Shown: positions 15,701-24,759, counted from the first letter of the stretch. The stretch: 41,241 nt of DNA from Gammaproteobacteria bacterium (GCA_021773195.1 JAJFKN010000013.1:1-41241), one strand, 5' to 3'. Notes: generated by a model not told the origin, from the letters alone. Translations and numbers: made by a program.

Positions 15701-18477
15701 TGGTGCCAGAGCGTATGGCCGATTTAATGCAGCCCACATTGAATTTTATGGCTGACTTTAGATGCAACCCCAGTATGTTTATGACGCTAGCGCAAAATTA
15801 TGTGCGTTTGTTCAAAGAGTTGGATAAAATACATCAAAAATATGTGGCACGTAATACATCGAATAAACGTGATCATGTTACATTTGATCCCGCTTTAGTA
15901 CAATGTTATGTGCCTAATCTACATGTGGGTAGCCGTGAGGATTGGCAACAAGTGCACTTTAATACCAACCTAAAAATGAAGGCAGCTGAAGAGTTAAAGT
16001 CTAAAATGGTTTTGAAAAAGGATAGTGGAATACGGGCTGTAAATAAGAAGGATGTTCTAAAAACTGATCGTTTTGAATTGTATCCTGCCTGCTTTACAGA
16101 GGGAATTATTGGTACAGTTTTTTCAATATCGCCTTGTGTTAGGCGGGGTGACCTATCCAATGATACTTACTATCAAGTTCACGAAGCATTCTTATCTGAT
16201 GACAAACCTGAGTTACCGTTGATTATGCCCGTTGGATTTATTAATAAAGTTTTTAAAGACGTGGACATTATTTCACAGATTAAAAAACTGAACGATTTAG
16301 GGGTTGTTCACATAATGCCATATTATGAATTCCTGTCCCTAGATAATGCGTCTAAATTTTCACTTGTCTTGCACTTTAAATGTATGGTGCTTGACAAAGA
16401 GTTTATTTTCGCCAGTATGCAGATAGCAGAATTTGACTTTTCCTTTATATTGTACAATAGCTATCCTATTTTTGTAGAATCATTTGAAAGACAAATGACT
16501 GAATATTTGAGGAATGCTTCTCATGCATTGGATCATGTTTTAAGTTTATTTTATTATCTTGAGCAGGATAGAGGGTATGGGAAATACCCGGCTTACCTGT
16601 CTTTTTTTAAAATATTAAAAGAGAGTAAAAGGTTTGGTAAATTTTCTTATGCTATGAAAGATGCTGAGTTCCATAAAAAAATGCCTTTTTCATTTTTAAT
16701 GGCTGTTCGCACTCATCCTGGAATGTATACTAAACCGGAATATGACAAATTCTTTACTAATAATTTTCCATTGATGAAGTCATCACATTATGTGTGGATA
16801 GAACGCTATCTTAATTTGAGTCATGAAGTTAAATTGTATCATAAGGGCTTCTTACATTATTTGCAAAATGAACAGTATGTTTTGGACGAAATTACGTTAA
16901 TCGATAAAAAATACAATGATGTCATCATTGTCATGCCTGGGGCTGCCATTCAGTCCGAAAAGGTCGAGTTGATCCCTTTATTAATATCAAAAACCATGTT
17001 GCAAAACATCATGCAAGAGTTCACTGATGTGGATGAATTTATGCAAATGTCAGAGTTAGCAGCGGGTAAGCTCTCTACAGTAGTGACCTATTCTATCCAA
17101 GTCTCCCAGAAAGAGGGCGAGGCGATTCAATATGGTCTATCCTTGGTAATTCATGGTGCCTATGCTGGGAGTTCCTTACAGCCAATTTATTGCATTGAAA
17201 TTGCATCCTTTAAAGCACTGGCTGATGTTCCCCTGGACATTAATAACCTGTTGTACCTATGGTGGTTTGGCTCGGCTGATATGCCCTTATCATTGGCTGC
17301 TACCTATGATTTTGATTTCCTCTTGAGTCATCAGATCAGCGTGGAAGGCAGTGATGAAGACTATAACGTCTCAGCTCCAAAGAAAGAATTTACCACTAAT
17401 CTCACCATGCCCGAGCGAGAAGAAGGCGCTGAGCTGAACTATGCCTATGACAGTTTTGTGGGACTCTTTCACCATTTCAACCGTATGGGTTGGAAACATC
17501 GTGTTGTGGTGGACGAAGATGCATTTACGCTAGCCCACCATATGCAGCTTACTCAACTAGAACCCGATGCTAAAGTTAACACGGAGATGCAGAGCTGTTT
17601 GCAGCCTTTCCCTGTTACGGCTGAGTTGGCATACTTCGAATGGCTTAAGATTTTTCGCGAAGACTATGTGGTACGTCTGGTAGATGATGAATCCTATGTA
17701 GGTGCTGTCAAAAATATGTACCGTTATTATGAAGCATTATGTTCACTTATTAATTTAGTGACTGGAGCCCCCTATGGGCAAATCAGTCGGCTTTTAGAAG
17801 CTCATTTATTTCTTTATTCGCCCCAATTATTAGAGGCCAAGCGGGATTATTCACCTTTAGAATATAACCGTCTATGTCATTTGTTAACGGGTAACCGAGT
17901 GACAAAAGCTGCCATCCAATCATTCTGGGAATTAATGTCAGTTTATTCGCAGCCTTGTGCCTATGAGTATATGCAAGGATTGAGACAATCTTGTCAATTC
18001 TGGTATGACTTTCTAAATGGTGACATCAAAGATGATGCTATCATTGAGGCTAAGCTACAAGCCATTCATAAGTTCATATTGGCGCGCCCCATGTATTTCC
18101 CTCATGATGACAGTCGCAACAGATTGTTCGATGCAAATACTCAGCAAGAACGTTTGCTCTTGGCGGCAAAACAATACCGTACCTATATTTCGTCCATGGA
18201 TTTAGAGCATCAACAGCAACGCATGGACGCCCAAGCAACTAGGTTAGAAGAAGATGGTGGCATGCTTGAAACCATGGATATATTAGGTGAATCTGAAGAA
18301 GGCATCCTCGATATCATAGACGAGCAAGGCCATGGTTATGCTGAGAGAAGAGGCTGTGCTGTATTTGCGACCAGTCAAAGCGATGAAGAGTTAGAAGTCA
18401 TGGATGTCATGGGCCATGATGATGAGGGCACTGAACAACATGTCAGTCATGGAACTGTACCTTTGGTTTTGGATTAG
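12718..18477 (+). CDS. Giant 1919-residue protein of unknown function, candidate effector or toxin
   Basis: I recognise no domain. The start is well supported by GGAGGTCC just upstream. Visible parts are a mainly helical N-terminal region (1–390) and a hydrophobic segment rich in Ala and Val (about 400–432). A basic coiled coil (about 514–566, with KEITDLEKKKKEAMDERLK) follows, then a second hydrophobic hairpin-like stretch (about 738–767, FVLPTLTCIGSFISIAAAI). After it come helices reminiscent of coiled-coil bundles (about 785–860), a long central region (about 1060–1410) that is visibly more AT-rich in DNA, and an acidic tail (about 1835–1919, repeated Met-Asp and Leu-Asp-Ile clusters). There is no Sec signal peptide. 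Size, coiled coils and internal hydrophobic stretches fit large secreted effectors or pore-forming proteins, but no catalytic motif supports a specific role. Confidence 0.85.
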   Translation: MFRLEPFQLKSFQVCQRINEDHAQEVSHYEPPVNDFFQLREYGRVYQATIHALDVVEIDFGNQEHLQSLGLGLSILSADSNWEQFSQEEKDLLANIFYNYKVFYNNEVDAGSRPLEILSTLGRGFDDTASLVPIASAQWTRLGVKLSCGLMDKVTLDRNATKFDLEQAAPGEGKVTLPDPDDIVAQHFMEASPEEASKAFSCQLSPAHRDKVITSMVEKLSDDETERGVIRASLEEMSDKVSREVDELQEQNQETNVVAVGQKALLAFHEITKLYMQRVAENDALDAHKQQIVERLEQFNHQFNVRLNFDELAGLARRSSSPMQMEFKLFHHFNHNVYPAINIIEGWKFACHFQKDMQRSVSSYHSCMAKAVTCDDKILGLQAFEAKLVTGVQRVKANRWLDYSAIAGSVLIACKFVNPVAAVAITAGTAFLKMQENKSVNRQLKHYQAAVQYNQNAQNIYGGLKGFHLNIAQKYVTKVDQLFAHLVQNEDSIDPDDFKQGLVDRRQFYQDQVADTEKEITDLEKKKKEAMDERLKAIRKMNKHKKSSSKYKRAKAKYQEQQALIEQYAEHIDGLYDLIKDFNEDIQGVEELEEKDKALYPIKRYWADVVNRELGLEGLSDEEKREKLQQFRIQEQHHKSYQQYQKALAPQRGQVKGILQESSKITGNLNSLMLGLPMPWLKYPNKLVMTTGLLLQTASHSFDIYNNINDLGHSYGQVIKQYGSLWDALNNEDFGIANVIEQFVLPTLTCIGSFISIAAAIKQFFFPYNPNQPILDGIARLGKFINEAFIGIDKKLNQLGMHLVEMSQKLEESSQDLAEIREQNRYTIALIHTVNDNLLQLRSLLVLDQRKAIERIVVNELAVQNWKKMPNRELKLMQKLKQTTAGYHSLVVGMRNMLGDDRVRNELSAILSATEMACEANINGEYLLCDRDAKSILTYAYRHGVLSYLAGVLDDKNHGLININLCVDQTHLLFNYLERVITMQGFKLERANLQMVPERMADLMQPTLNFMADFRCNPSMFMTLAQNYVRLFKELDKIHQKYVARNTSNKRDHVTFDPALVQCYVPNLHVGSREDWQQVHFNTNLKMKAAEELKSKMVLKKDSGIRAVNKKDVLKTDRFELYPACFTEGIIGTVFSISPCVRRGDLSNDTYYQVHEAFLSDDKPELPLIMPVGFINKVFKDVDIISQIKKLNDLGVVHIMPYYEFLSLDNASKFSLVLHFKCMVLDKEFIFASMQIAEFDFSFILYNSYPIFVESFERQMTEYLRNASHALDHVLSLFYYLEQDRGYGKYPAYLSFFKILKESKRFGKFSYAMKDAEFHKKMPFSFLMAVRTHPGMYTKPEYDKFFTNNFPLMKSSHYVWIERYLNLSHEVKLYHKGFLHYLQNEQYVLDEITLIDKKYNDVIIVMPGAAIQSEKVELIPLLISKTMLQNIMQEFTDVDEFMQMSELAAGKLSTVVTYSIQVSQKEGEAIQYGLSLVIHGAYAGSSLQPIYCIEIASFKALADVPLDINNLLYLWWFGSADMPLSLAATYDFDFLLSHQISVEGSDEDYNVSAPKKEFTTNLTMPEREEGAELNYAYDSFVGLFHHFNRMGWKHRVVVDEDAFTLAHHMQLTQLEPDAKVNTEMQSCLQPFPVTAELAYFEWLKIFREDYVVRLVDDESYVGAVKNMYRYYEALCSLINLVTGAPYGQISRLLEAHLFLYSPQLLEAKRDYSPLEYNRLCHLLTGNRVTKAAIQSFWELMSVYSQPCAYEYMQGLRQSCQFWYDFLNGDIKDDAIIEAKLQAIHKFILARPMYFPHDDSRNRLFDANTQQERLLLAAKQYRTYISSMDLEHQQQRMDAQATRLEEDGGMLETMDILGESEEGILDIIDEQGHGYAERRGCAVFATSQSDEELEVMDVMGHDDEGTEQHVSHGTVPLVLD

Positions 18478-18520
18478 TGGTTATGGTCAACGTCTATTTT
18501 TCTTATTAAGAAATCAGCTA

Positions 18521-18542
18521 TGCTCATCACTTAGAGTGAGCA
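18521..18542 (+). terminator. Weak stem-loop after the giant gene
   Basis: TGCTCA (18521–18526) pairs with TGAGCA (18537–18542) over a 10-base loop, 44 bp after the stop codon. Only a short T-run follows, so termination is possible but not secure. Confidence 0.3.
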
Positions 18543-18546
18543 TCTT

Positions 18547-18750
18547 TGAGTTTGGCCTTCACTTTCAATAAATCCTCCAAGGATTTCTTTTTATCTTGCG
18601 GTGAGCGCGGCAGATACGTTGGATGGTAAGTTACCATGAGCGGCGCTTGATGGCGTGGCAAACATGATCCCGTCCGCCCATGTGTGTTAAGACTTGATCC
18701 CTTTGTAATTAGGTCATGCCTGATATGCGGTCCAAAGCTAAAATCAACTT
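18547..18750 (-). pseudogene. Decayed fragment of a family-4 uracil-DNA glycosylase gene (second copy)
   Basis: This stretch aligns base for base with 24863–25066, the 3' half of the intact glycosylase gene on the minus strand. For example, AAATCCTCCAAGGATTTCTT and GGTAAGTTACCATGAGCGGC are shared exactly. Many substitutions and at least one single-base deletion (near 18650) destroy the frame, and similarity ends abruptly near 18750. No 5' half of the gene is present. It is therefore a truncated, degenerate direct repeat about 6.3 kb from the functional copy. The remaining 200 bp up to rimK hold no gene that I can support. Confidence 0.88.
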
Positions 18751-18953
18751 AAGTCTGTGGGGCAGGATAAGGTAGAGAATATATCATATGAGCCTTAATG
18801 TAGCTCTAGGGGAAAGAAGCGGCAACTCAGTATAATTGCTCCCGTAGCCTCTCACCAGCTAATTTTAAATGCCATCTTTTACTCTAGGAATTTGGACTAA
18901 ATCTGTGTACTATACTTCCATGATTTGATAATTAATTAATCAAGGAGAGTCCT

Positions 18954-19859
18954 TTGAATATTGCTATCCTCTCGAGAAATAAGAGTTTGTATTCCACGAG
19001 GCGCCTTGTGGAGGCTGCCTCAGCCCGCGGCCATGAAGTATCTGTCATTGACTATTTGCGTTGCTATATGAATATCACCTCACATAACCCCTCGGTGCGC
19101 TATAAGGGTGAAACCTTACCTAAGTTTGACGCCATCATTCCTAGAATCGGCGCAAAGCGAACTTTTTATGGCACAGCTGTTGTGCGTCAATTTGAAACAG
19201 CCGGGACTTTTAGCATCAACCCCTCAATCGCCATAACTCGCTCTCGCGATAAATTACGCTCTCTACAATTGCTTTCTCGCAAGGGGATTGGTATGCCCAA
19301 GACAGGGTTTGCTCATTCACCTGGTGATGTAGATGATTTAATTAAAATTGTAGGCGGAGCACCACTAGTGATTAAACTATTGGAAGGGACCCAAGGCGTT
19401 GGCGTCGTTCTGGCTGAAACTAAGAAAGCAGCTGAAAGTGTTGTCCAAGCCATGATGGGGATACACGCTAATATCATCGTGCAAGAATTTATAGAAGAAT
19501 CCAAGGGCTCTGATATTCGCTGTTTTGTTCTAGGCGAAAAAGTTGTTGCGGCAATGAAACGGCAAGCAGAACCCGGTGAGTTTCGTTCTAATTTACATCA
19601 GGGTGGTACAGCAGAGCTAGTTAAGATCAGCAAAGCAGAACGTGAATGTGCTATCCAAGCCACTAAAATCATGGGATTGAAAATGGCGGGTGTGGATTTA
19701 TTACGTTCCTCAAGGGGACCCTTAATTATGGAAGTGAATTCATCCCCAGGTCTTGAAGGCATTGAAACTGCAACGGGCATTGATGTTGCGGATTTAGCCA
19801 TCACTTATCTGGAGCGATATGCTAAACCCATCAGCTCAAAAAGCCGTTACCAAGGATAA
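18954..19859 (+). CDS. rimK: RimK-type ATP-grasp glutamate ligase (ribosomal protein S6 modification)
   Basis: This 301-residue cytoplasmic enzyme is the normal RimK length. RimK adds glutamates to the C terminus of ribosomal protein S6 using ATP. The N-terminal domain starts [22 protein letters not shown]. The ATP-grasp part includes [36 protein letters not shown] (ATP-binding loop) and [21 protein letters not shown], and ends with the metal-binding [14 protein letters not shown]. The start is TTG at 18954, preceded at good spacing by AAGGAGAG; the residues from that point match the family start. TATACT at 18911–18916 could be a -10, without a clear -35. The aspartoacylase-family gene follows after 3 bp. 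Confidence 0.95.
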   Translation: MNIAILSRNKSLYSTRRLVEAASARGHEVSVIDYLRCYMNITSHNPSVRYKGETLPKFDAIIPRIGAKRTFYGTAVVRQFETAGTFSINPSIAITRSRDKLRSLQLLSRKGIGMPKTGFAHSPGDVDDLIKIVGGAPLVIKLLEGTQGVGVVLAETKKAAESVVQAMMGIHANIIVQEFIEESKGSDIRCFVLGEKVVAAMKRQAEPGEFRSNLHQGGTAELVKISKAERECAIQATKIMGLKMAGVDLLRSSRGPLIMEVNSSPGLEGIETATGIDVADLAITYLERYAKPISSKSRYQG

Positions 19860-19862
19860 TTT

Positions 19863-20930
19863 ATGCGTGAAAATAACCAGCTTGTTATAAACGGCACATC
19901 CATTGCGCCGGGTGAAACCAAGACAATCTTAGTTGGCATGCCTAAAATGTATGATTGGACGCCCATGCATATGCCCATACATGTTGTGCGAGGCAAGGAA
20001 GATGGCCCCATACTTGGTGTAACAGCAACGGTGCATGGTGATGAGCTCAATGGCGTGGAAATTGTTAGAAGGCTATTGAAAAAAACGTTTCTGAAAAAAA
20101 TCAAAGGCACACTAATTGCCGTGCCCATTGTAAACGTCTATGGTTTTTTATACCAGGACCGATACTTAATGGATCGCCGGGATCTAAATCGCTGCTTTCC
20201 TGGCTCTGAGAAAGGATCTCTTGCTTCACGCTTAGCTTATTTGGTCATGAATGAAATAGTTGAAAATTCAACTCATTTAATTGACTTGCATACAGGCTCT
20301 CTACACCGCAGTAATTTACCACAAATCCGTGCCAATATAGAATCGCCCGAGGTTAAAGAGATGGCCACGAATTTTGCGGCCCCTATTATCTTACAATCAA
20401 AGGAGCGTGATGGTTCCATGCGGCAATCTGCGAGTGAGAAGGGTAAGCCTCTATTACTTTACGAAGCTGGTGAGGCACTGCGTTTTGATGAAATGTCTAT
20501 CCGTATGGGTGTTAAAGGTATTGTTAATGTCATGCGCGGTTTGGGTATGACCACGGCAGCGACTTCAAGCAAAGATGAGCAATACCAACCACCTATTGCG
20601 CATTCTAGTTATTGGGTCCGTGCACCCAGTAGCGGCATCATGCGCATTCACAGATCCCTAGGTAAGTCGGTCAAAAAAGGCCAAGTGTTGGCGGTGCTCA
20701 CCAACCCGATTAGTCGTCAAGAAGACAAAGTTATTGCCAAAGAGGCTGGCATTGTTATCGGTAAGAGTAATCTGCCATTAGCACACGAGGGGGCAGCTTT
20801 ATTTCATATTGCCTGTTTTGATGAATTAAAGGAAGTGGAAACGGATATTAAAGATTTGCACTATTCATTTGAGGTGGAAGAAGAGCATTTCAGTAAGATC
20901 ATTAGTAATGATGAGCTACTGGGAGGTTGA
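19863..20930 (+). CDS. Succinylglutamate desuccinylase/aspartoacylase-family zinc carboxypeptidase-like protein
   Basis: The protein has 355 residues. The zinc site is visible as VHGDELNGVEI (His and Glu ligands, about residues 58–61) with a further His in LIDLHTGSLHRSN (about 140), as in M14-like deacylases of the AstE/AspA family. The C-terminal third (about 255–320) looks like a small lipoyl-like barrel: RAPSSGIMRIHRSLGKSVKKGQ. The gene starts 3 bp after rimK and is followed after 6 bp by a RimB-like gene, so the three form one operon. The substrate is unknown; removal of an acyl or glutamyl group linked to RimK activity is an inference from context. Confidence 0.88.
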   Translation: MRENNQLVINGTSIAPGETKTILVGMPKMYDWTPMHMPIHVVRGKEDGPILGVTATVHGDELNGVEIVRRLLKKTFLKKIKGTLIAVPIVNVYGFLYQDRYLMDRRDLNRCFPGSEKGSLASRLAYLVMNEIVENSTHLIDLHTGSLHRSNLPQIRANIESPEVKEMATNFAAPIILQSKERDGSMRQSASEKGKPLLLYEAGEALRFDEMSIRMGVKGIVNVMRGLGMTTAATSSKDEQYQPPIAHSSYWVRAPSSGIMRIHRSLGKSVKKGQVLAVLTNPISRQEDKVIAKEAGIVIGKSNLPLAHEGAALFHIACFDELKEVETDIKDLHYSFEVEEEHFSKIISNDELLGG

Positions 20931-20936
20931 TTTAAA

Positions 20937-21434
20937 ATGGAAAAAATCATTTCAAATAAGTTAGTCAATCCCAAGGTTTCGGGCAAATTACTGGTGGGTT
21001 GGCATGAGTGGTGTCAACTGCCCAAGCTGCATTTGCCCGCCATAAAAGCGAAAGTGGATACGGGTGCTAAGACTTCCGCTTTGCATGCTTTTAACATCAA
21101 GCCCTTCCGTCGAAAAGGCGTCCTCTATGTGCGTTTTCATATTCATCCTATTCAAAGTAATAATGATGTGACGGTTGAATCTGTCTGTAGAGTTGTTGAT
21201 CAGCGGCGTATTACCAGTTCCAATGGTCACAATGAAAACCGTTATGTGATTATCACGCCCATAACCATGGGTGGTATGAGTTGGGAAATCGAACTGACTC
21301 TATCTAATCGAGATCCATTGAAATTCCGCATGTTGTTGGGACGTGAAGCCTTAAGAAAGCAAGTTATTATTGATCCTGGTCATGCCCTGTGCCAGGGGAA
21401 AATCAGCAAGCAAGAGTTACAAAAACTTTATTAG
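20937..21434 (+). CDS. RimB-like retropepsin-fold protein ('ATP-dependent zinc protease' family)
   Basis: This 165-residue protein is of the Zn_protease/DUF785 type. The signature KVDTGAKTSALHA (about residues 38–50) carries the Asp-Thr-Gly of a retropepsin-like aspartic protease, and LLGREALRKQVIIDP near the end is also conserved. Despite the old 'zinc protease' name, this sequence has no HExxH. In Pseudomonas, rimA, rimB and rimK act together to control S6 glutamylation; here the gene closes a rimK operon. The operon ends convergently with the channel gene, with a 32-bp gap that has no clear terminator. Confidence 0.88.
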   Translation: MEKIISNKLVNPKVSGKLLVGWHEWCQLPKLHLPAIKAKVDTGAKTSALHAFNIKPFRRKGVLYVRFHIHPIQSNNDVTVESVCRVVDQRRITSSNGHNENRYVIITPITMGGMSWEIELTLSNRDPLKFRMLLGREALRKQVIIDPGHALCQGKISKQELQKLY

Positions 21435-21466
21435 ATCAAATAATTTAAATTGTGTGGTTGCAAATT

Positions 21467-23761
21467 TTATTGTGGCTTTGGTTTTACTTCTTTTACATGC
21501 AGATCCAATTGTGGAAAGGCAATGACAACACCATGCTCACGGAACGTTCTGTCTATAGCAAAGTTTAAATCACTTTCAATGTGAAATTTTTTGTTGACAT
21601 CGCGAATAATCGACCACAATTCGAAAATCAAACTATTGTCACCAAAGCTTCGAAAAAGTACCGCTGGTTTATTGGACGTTTCTTGCAATACTTCTGGATG
21701 TTGGGCGGCCACGTTCAATAAGAGTTGCTTAACTAAATCCACATCACTGCCATAGGCAACACCCACGGTACAGATGACCCTCCACAAGCGATCACGGAAC
21801 ATGTAATTGGTTATAGGGTTTGAAATCAAATATGAATTAGGAATAATTACGTCCTCTTTGGACATAGTAGTGATTTGCGTGGATAAAATGCGAATTTTAC
21901 GGATGAAGCCCTCTGTTTCATCAACGACTACTCTATCTCCAGGTTTCACGGGTTTTTGCATGAGGAGAATGACCCCACATATGAAATTATTTACGATATT
22001 TTGTAAACCAAAACCCGCACCTACTGAAAGAGCACCGGCTATAATTGCAATACCAGTAAAATTCACACCAGCTACTAACATGGCTATTAAAACTGAAACG
22101 GTAAAAGTAATATAATGTAAGATAGAGGCGAAGGCTACTTGCGTTTCCTTCTCGTGCTCCACATTGCTCCGATGAGCCACGTAGGCACAAAGTAGTTTTC
22201 CCAGAATGTTAGATATTGCAAATACCATAAATCCCATAACTAACTTTAATGGCGCAATATGAATATTGAGCAAGGTAATCCCTTCTATTAAGCCAGTTTT
22301 AATACTATCAATGGTAATTAAAGAAACTCCCCATATCTCCATAAATGTAATAATGGAGAGGGCCAAAATAATTAGGTAGAGGGAAATTTTTATAATGGTG
22401 ATTTCATAGAGCGTCTTATGAGATTTTACTCCCATGTAATAATGTAGCTTTTGTGAGACTTTGAATCGATAGTCCTCCAATCGATAAAGTATTTTACCAA
22501 TAAAGTGGAAGCTAACCAACAAAATAAGAATCATTAGAAGACTTAAAACTACTGATCTAATTAGAAAAACTGATAGGTTGTGATGCCCCATCCACTCTAG
22601 TAAGATAATAGATAGAAAAAAGCTTATCACAATTAATTTTGCAATCCTTGTTGAAAGGAATTGCTTTTTATTTTGGAAAAATGGCAGATGGAAAATATGC
22701 CAAGTCACCCATAATACAGTCGATGTAAATATAGTTATATAGAGGGTTCTTGCTATGTCTATTTGCTCAGATGTGAAGGGCTGAGTATCCAGCAGAAAGA
22801 TTAATTCATAGCGAATGAACATTAATGTCAAGACCCAAAATATGCTGAGGAAAATTTTCTTTTGTAGAATAGGTAGCCAGTTCTCCGTCATATTTGCGGG
22901 TGGCAGGTTTAGTGTAAAATAACTCAACATGATGGCCAACACATAGCCTAATGCTATGTGACTGATTGGCATTAAACTTGGGGTGGGATCTTCACCTGCA
23001 AACATTATTGAAATATACCCAGAAATAATAAGTGTTGTAATTATATAGGGGCTAAATATTTTTAATGTCATAAGGCTGTGGGTGGCGATTGATGTAGGAG
23101 ATTCACGACCCGATAGCAAAGAGGCCAATTTTTTCCGTAAAGCAAAATAAAAAATTATACCCGTCAAAAGTAGTAAGCCCAGAACGGTAAGGGATCTTGG
23201 GCCAAAATGATTGATGCCTAAGGATTTTAGGAAGCTAGAGGTATCCACTTTAAAGTTTTCAATTACCTGGCTGTCCATTACTTTCCAGATAGGGGTGGTT
23301 TTTTTTAGGGTTTTTGACGATGTAAGCGTTTGAATATTGCTTTTAAATTCATTAAGAGTTTCTTGCGACCGGAAGATAAAAAGTTTACAGCCAGCAATGT
23401 GTTTTGCATAACGCTGTTTTTTATCTTTTAAATATCGGTAATTTTCAGATTCTTCATCGCTTCTTCCAATGATTTCGGTGGCTTTTAATAAGTCATTGAT
23501 AGAAGCTAGTTGTTTACTGCCTTCTTCAATGCAGACTTTAGATTTTTCTTGCAAGGCTTTTATCCCTTCTACGTTTTCAAAGAGAGAAGCACTGTCTAAT
23601 TTTCCTGTAGCGAGCTGGCTGCTGACATGGCTCAATTGTTCATTAGCTGATTTAAGATCAATGTCACCGGGCAATACTCCATTGGCTTGTGCCAAGGTAA
23701 CTTTGCCAATGAGTAGAAAAATTATCCATAGGAATTTTGTTGAATACCAATGTTTGCCCAT
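21467..23761 (-). CDS. MscS/MscK-type mechanosensitive channel with periplasmic N-terminal domain
   Basis: The product has about 764 residues and is an inner-membrane tension-gated channel that releases solutes on hypo-osmotic shock. A signal peptide (KFLWIIFLLIGKVTLAQANG) is followed by a charged helical periplasmic region (about 30–160) and about ten membrane helices. The conserved MscS core includes GALSVGAGFGLQNIVNNFICGV and KPGDRVVVDETEGFIRKI, then the cytoplasmic β-domain with DVIIPNSYLISNPITNY. ATG at 23761 is preferred to the GTG at 23773 because the signal peptide follows it directly; both lie next to the zntB stop. The DNA is visibly more AT-rich than its neighbours. Transcribed after zntB. 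Confidence 0.93.
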   Translation of the reverse strand: MGKHWYSTKFLWIIFLLIGKVTLAQANGVLPGDIDLKSANEQLSHVSSQLATGKLDSASLFENVEGIKALQEKSKVCIEEGSKQLASINDLLKATEIIGRSDEESENYRYLKDKKQRYAKHIAGCKLFIFRSQETLNEFKSNIQTLTSSKTLKKTTPIWKVMDSQVIENFKVDTSSFLKSLGINHFGPRSLTVLGLLLLTGIIFYFALRKKLASLLSGRESPTSIATHSLMTLKIFSPYIITTLIISGYISIMFAGEDPTPSLMPISHIALGYVLAIMLSYFTLNLPPANMTENWLPILQKKIFLSIFWVLTLMFIRYELIFLLDTQPFTSEQIDIARTLYITIFTSTVLWVTWHIFHLPFFQNKKQFLSTRIAKLIVISFFLSIILLEWMGHHNLSVFLIRSVVLSLLMILILLVSFHFIGKILYRLEDYRFKVSQKLHYYMGVKSHKTLYEITIIKISLYLIILALSIITFMEIWGVSLITIDSIKTGLIEGITLLNIHIAPLKLVMGFMVFAISNILGKLLCAYVAHRSNVEHEKETQVAFASILHYITFTVSVLIAMLVAGVNFTGIAIIAGALSVGAGFGLQNIVNNFICGVILLMQKPVKPGDRVVVDETEGFIRKIRILSTQITTMSKEDVIIPNSYLISNPITNYMFRDRLWRVICTVGVAYGSDVDLVKQLLLNVAAQHPEVLQETSNKPAVLFRSFGDNSLIFELWSIIRDVNKKFHIESDLNFAIDRTFREHGVVIAFPQLDLHVKEVKPKPQ

Positions 23762-23763
23762 GA

Positions 23764-24759
23764 TTAAACCCACTTTTTAATATGCAGATACCACATAGTT
23801 AATAGCGTAATGACGCCTAACCCTGTGCATACAATTAAAAAGGACCATTTATAATCAGCCCCAGGGATGCCCCCAACATTAATGCCAAGAAGGCCCGTTA
23901 AGAAAGTGAGAGGAAGAAAAATTAAAGCAACGACAGAGAGCACATACATTCTTTTATCCATTTGCTCCGATAATCGGCTTGCTAATTCTTCTTGGGTAAT
24001 TGAAGCGCGGTCGCGCACGGTATCTAATTCTTCGATGTAGCGAATGAGTCGGTCATTGCCTTCGCGCAAATTTAGTTGATCGGTTTTTCCTAAAAAGGGT
24101 ATCTCTTCAATTTGTAACCGGTAAAGTGCTTCTCGTTGCGGGGCAAGGTAACGGCGTATTAAGATGGCTTCGCGTCTGATATCGGCAATTTTTGGACGCA
24201 GTAAGTGACTCTCGCTGGTTGCTACTTCACTCTCTAAAGCATCAACCCGGTCGCTAATATCATCGATCACATTGGCCATCCTATTAATGAGGCATCCATT
24301 GAGAAAAGTCAATAATTCAGCCGCATTTTTAGGCCCTAGTCCCTTATCAAAGGCAGTATAAATATCTTGAATGGAAAGCAATAAACGTCGCCGAGTGGTG
24401 ATTACTCGATTTTTTTCAAGCCAGAGGCGAATGGAGACCATGTCTTCAGGTTCTTGTCCCGGATTTAAATTGACGCCGCGCAGAAAAAGCAGGACACCTT
24501 GTTCGCTGACAACACTGCGAGGCCTGGAATCTTCCACAACCATGGCTTTCGCTGTCATTGCATCTAAACCACTAGATTTGCTCAACCAATGCCAAGTCTT
24601 TTTAACGCTGTAGTCCATATGCATCCATAGGGTGCCTTGGTCTTCCGTCCATGTTTTGATTTCGTCCCAGCCAATGCTGCGACCACCACCTTTGCCATCG
24701 AGAACATAGGCAGCAATCAGGCTTTTCTTAGAGCCTTGTTTTTCCGTTGGTTTTGACAT
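23764..24759 (-). CDS. zntB: ZntB-type CorA-superfamily zinc/divalent cation transporter
   Basis: The 331-residue protein has a large cytoplasmic N-terminal funnel and two C-terminal membrane helices, the CorA layout. The signature at the end of helix 1 is GLLGINVGGIPG, the ZntB form of the GxN motif (the conserved Asn followed by VGGIPG), so ZntB is a better label than CorA. The long helix with ERYDAL-like charge pattern (SEQMDKRMYVLSVVALIFLP) is the pore-lining part. GGAGAT precedes the start. The stop touches the channel gene, so the two form one transcript. Confidence 0.92.
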   Translation of the reverse strand: MSKPTEKQGSKKSLIAAYVLDGKGGGRSIGWDEIKTWTEDQGTLWMHMDYSVKKTWHWLSKSSGLDAMTAKAMVVEDSRPRSVVSEQGVLLFLRGVNLNPGQEPEDMVSIRLWLEKNRVITTRRRLLLSIQDIYTAFDKGLGPKNAAELLTFLNGCLINRMANVIDDISDRVDALESEVATSESHLLRPKIADIRREAILIRRYLAPQREALYRLQIEEIPFLGKTDQLNLREGNDRLIRYIEELDTVRDRASITQEELASRLSEQMDKRMYVLSVVALIFLPLTFLTGLLGINVGGIPGADYKWSFLIVCTGLGVITLLTMWYLHIKKWV

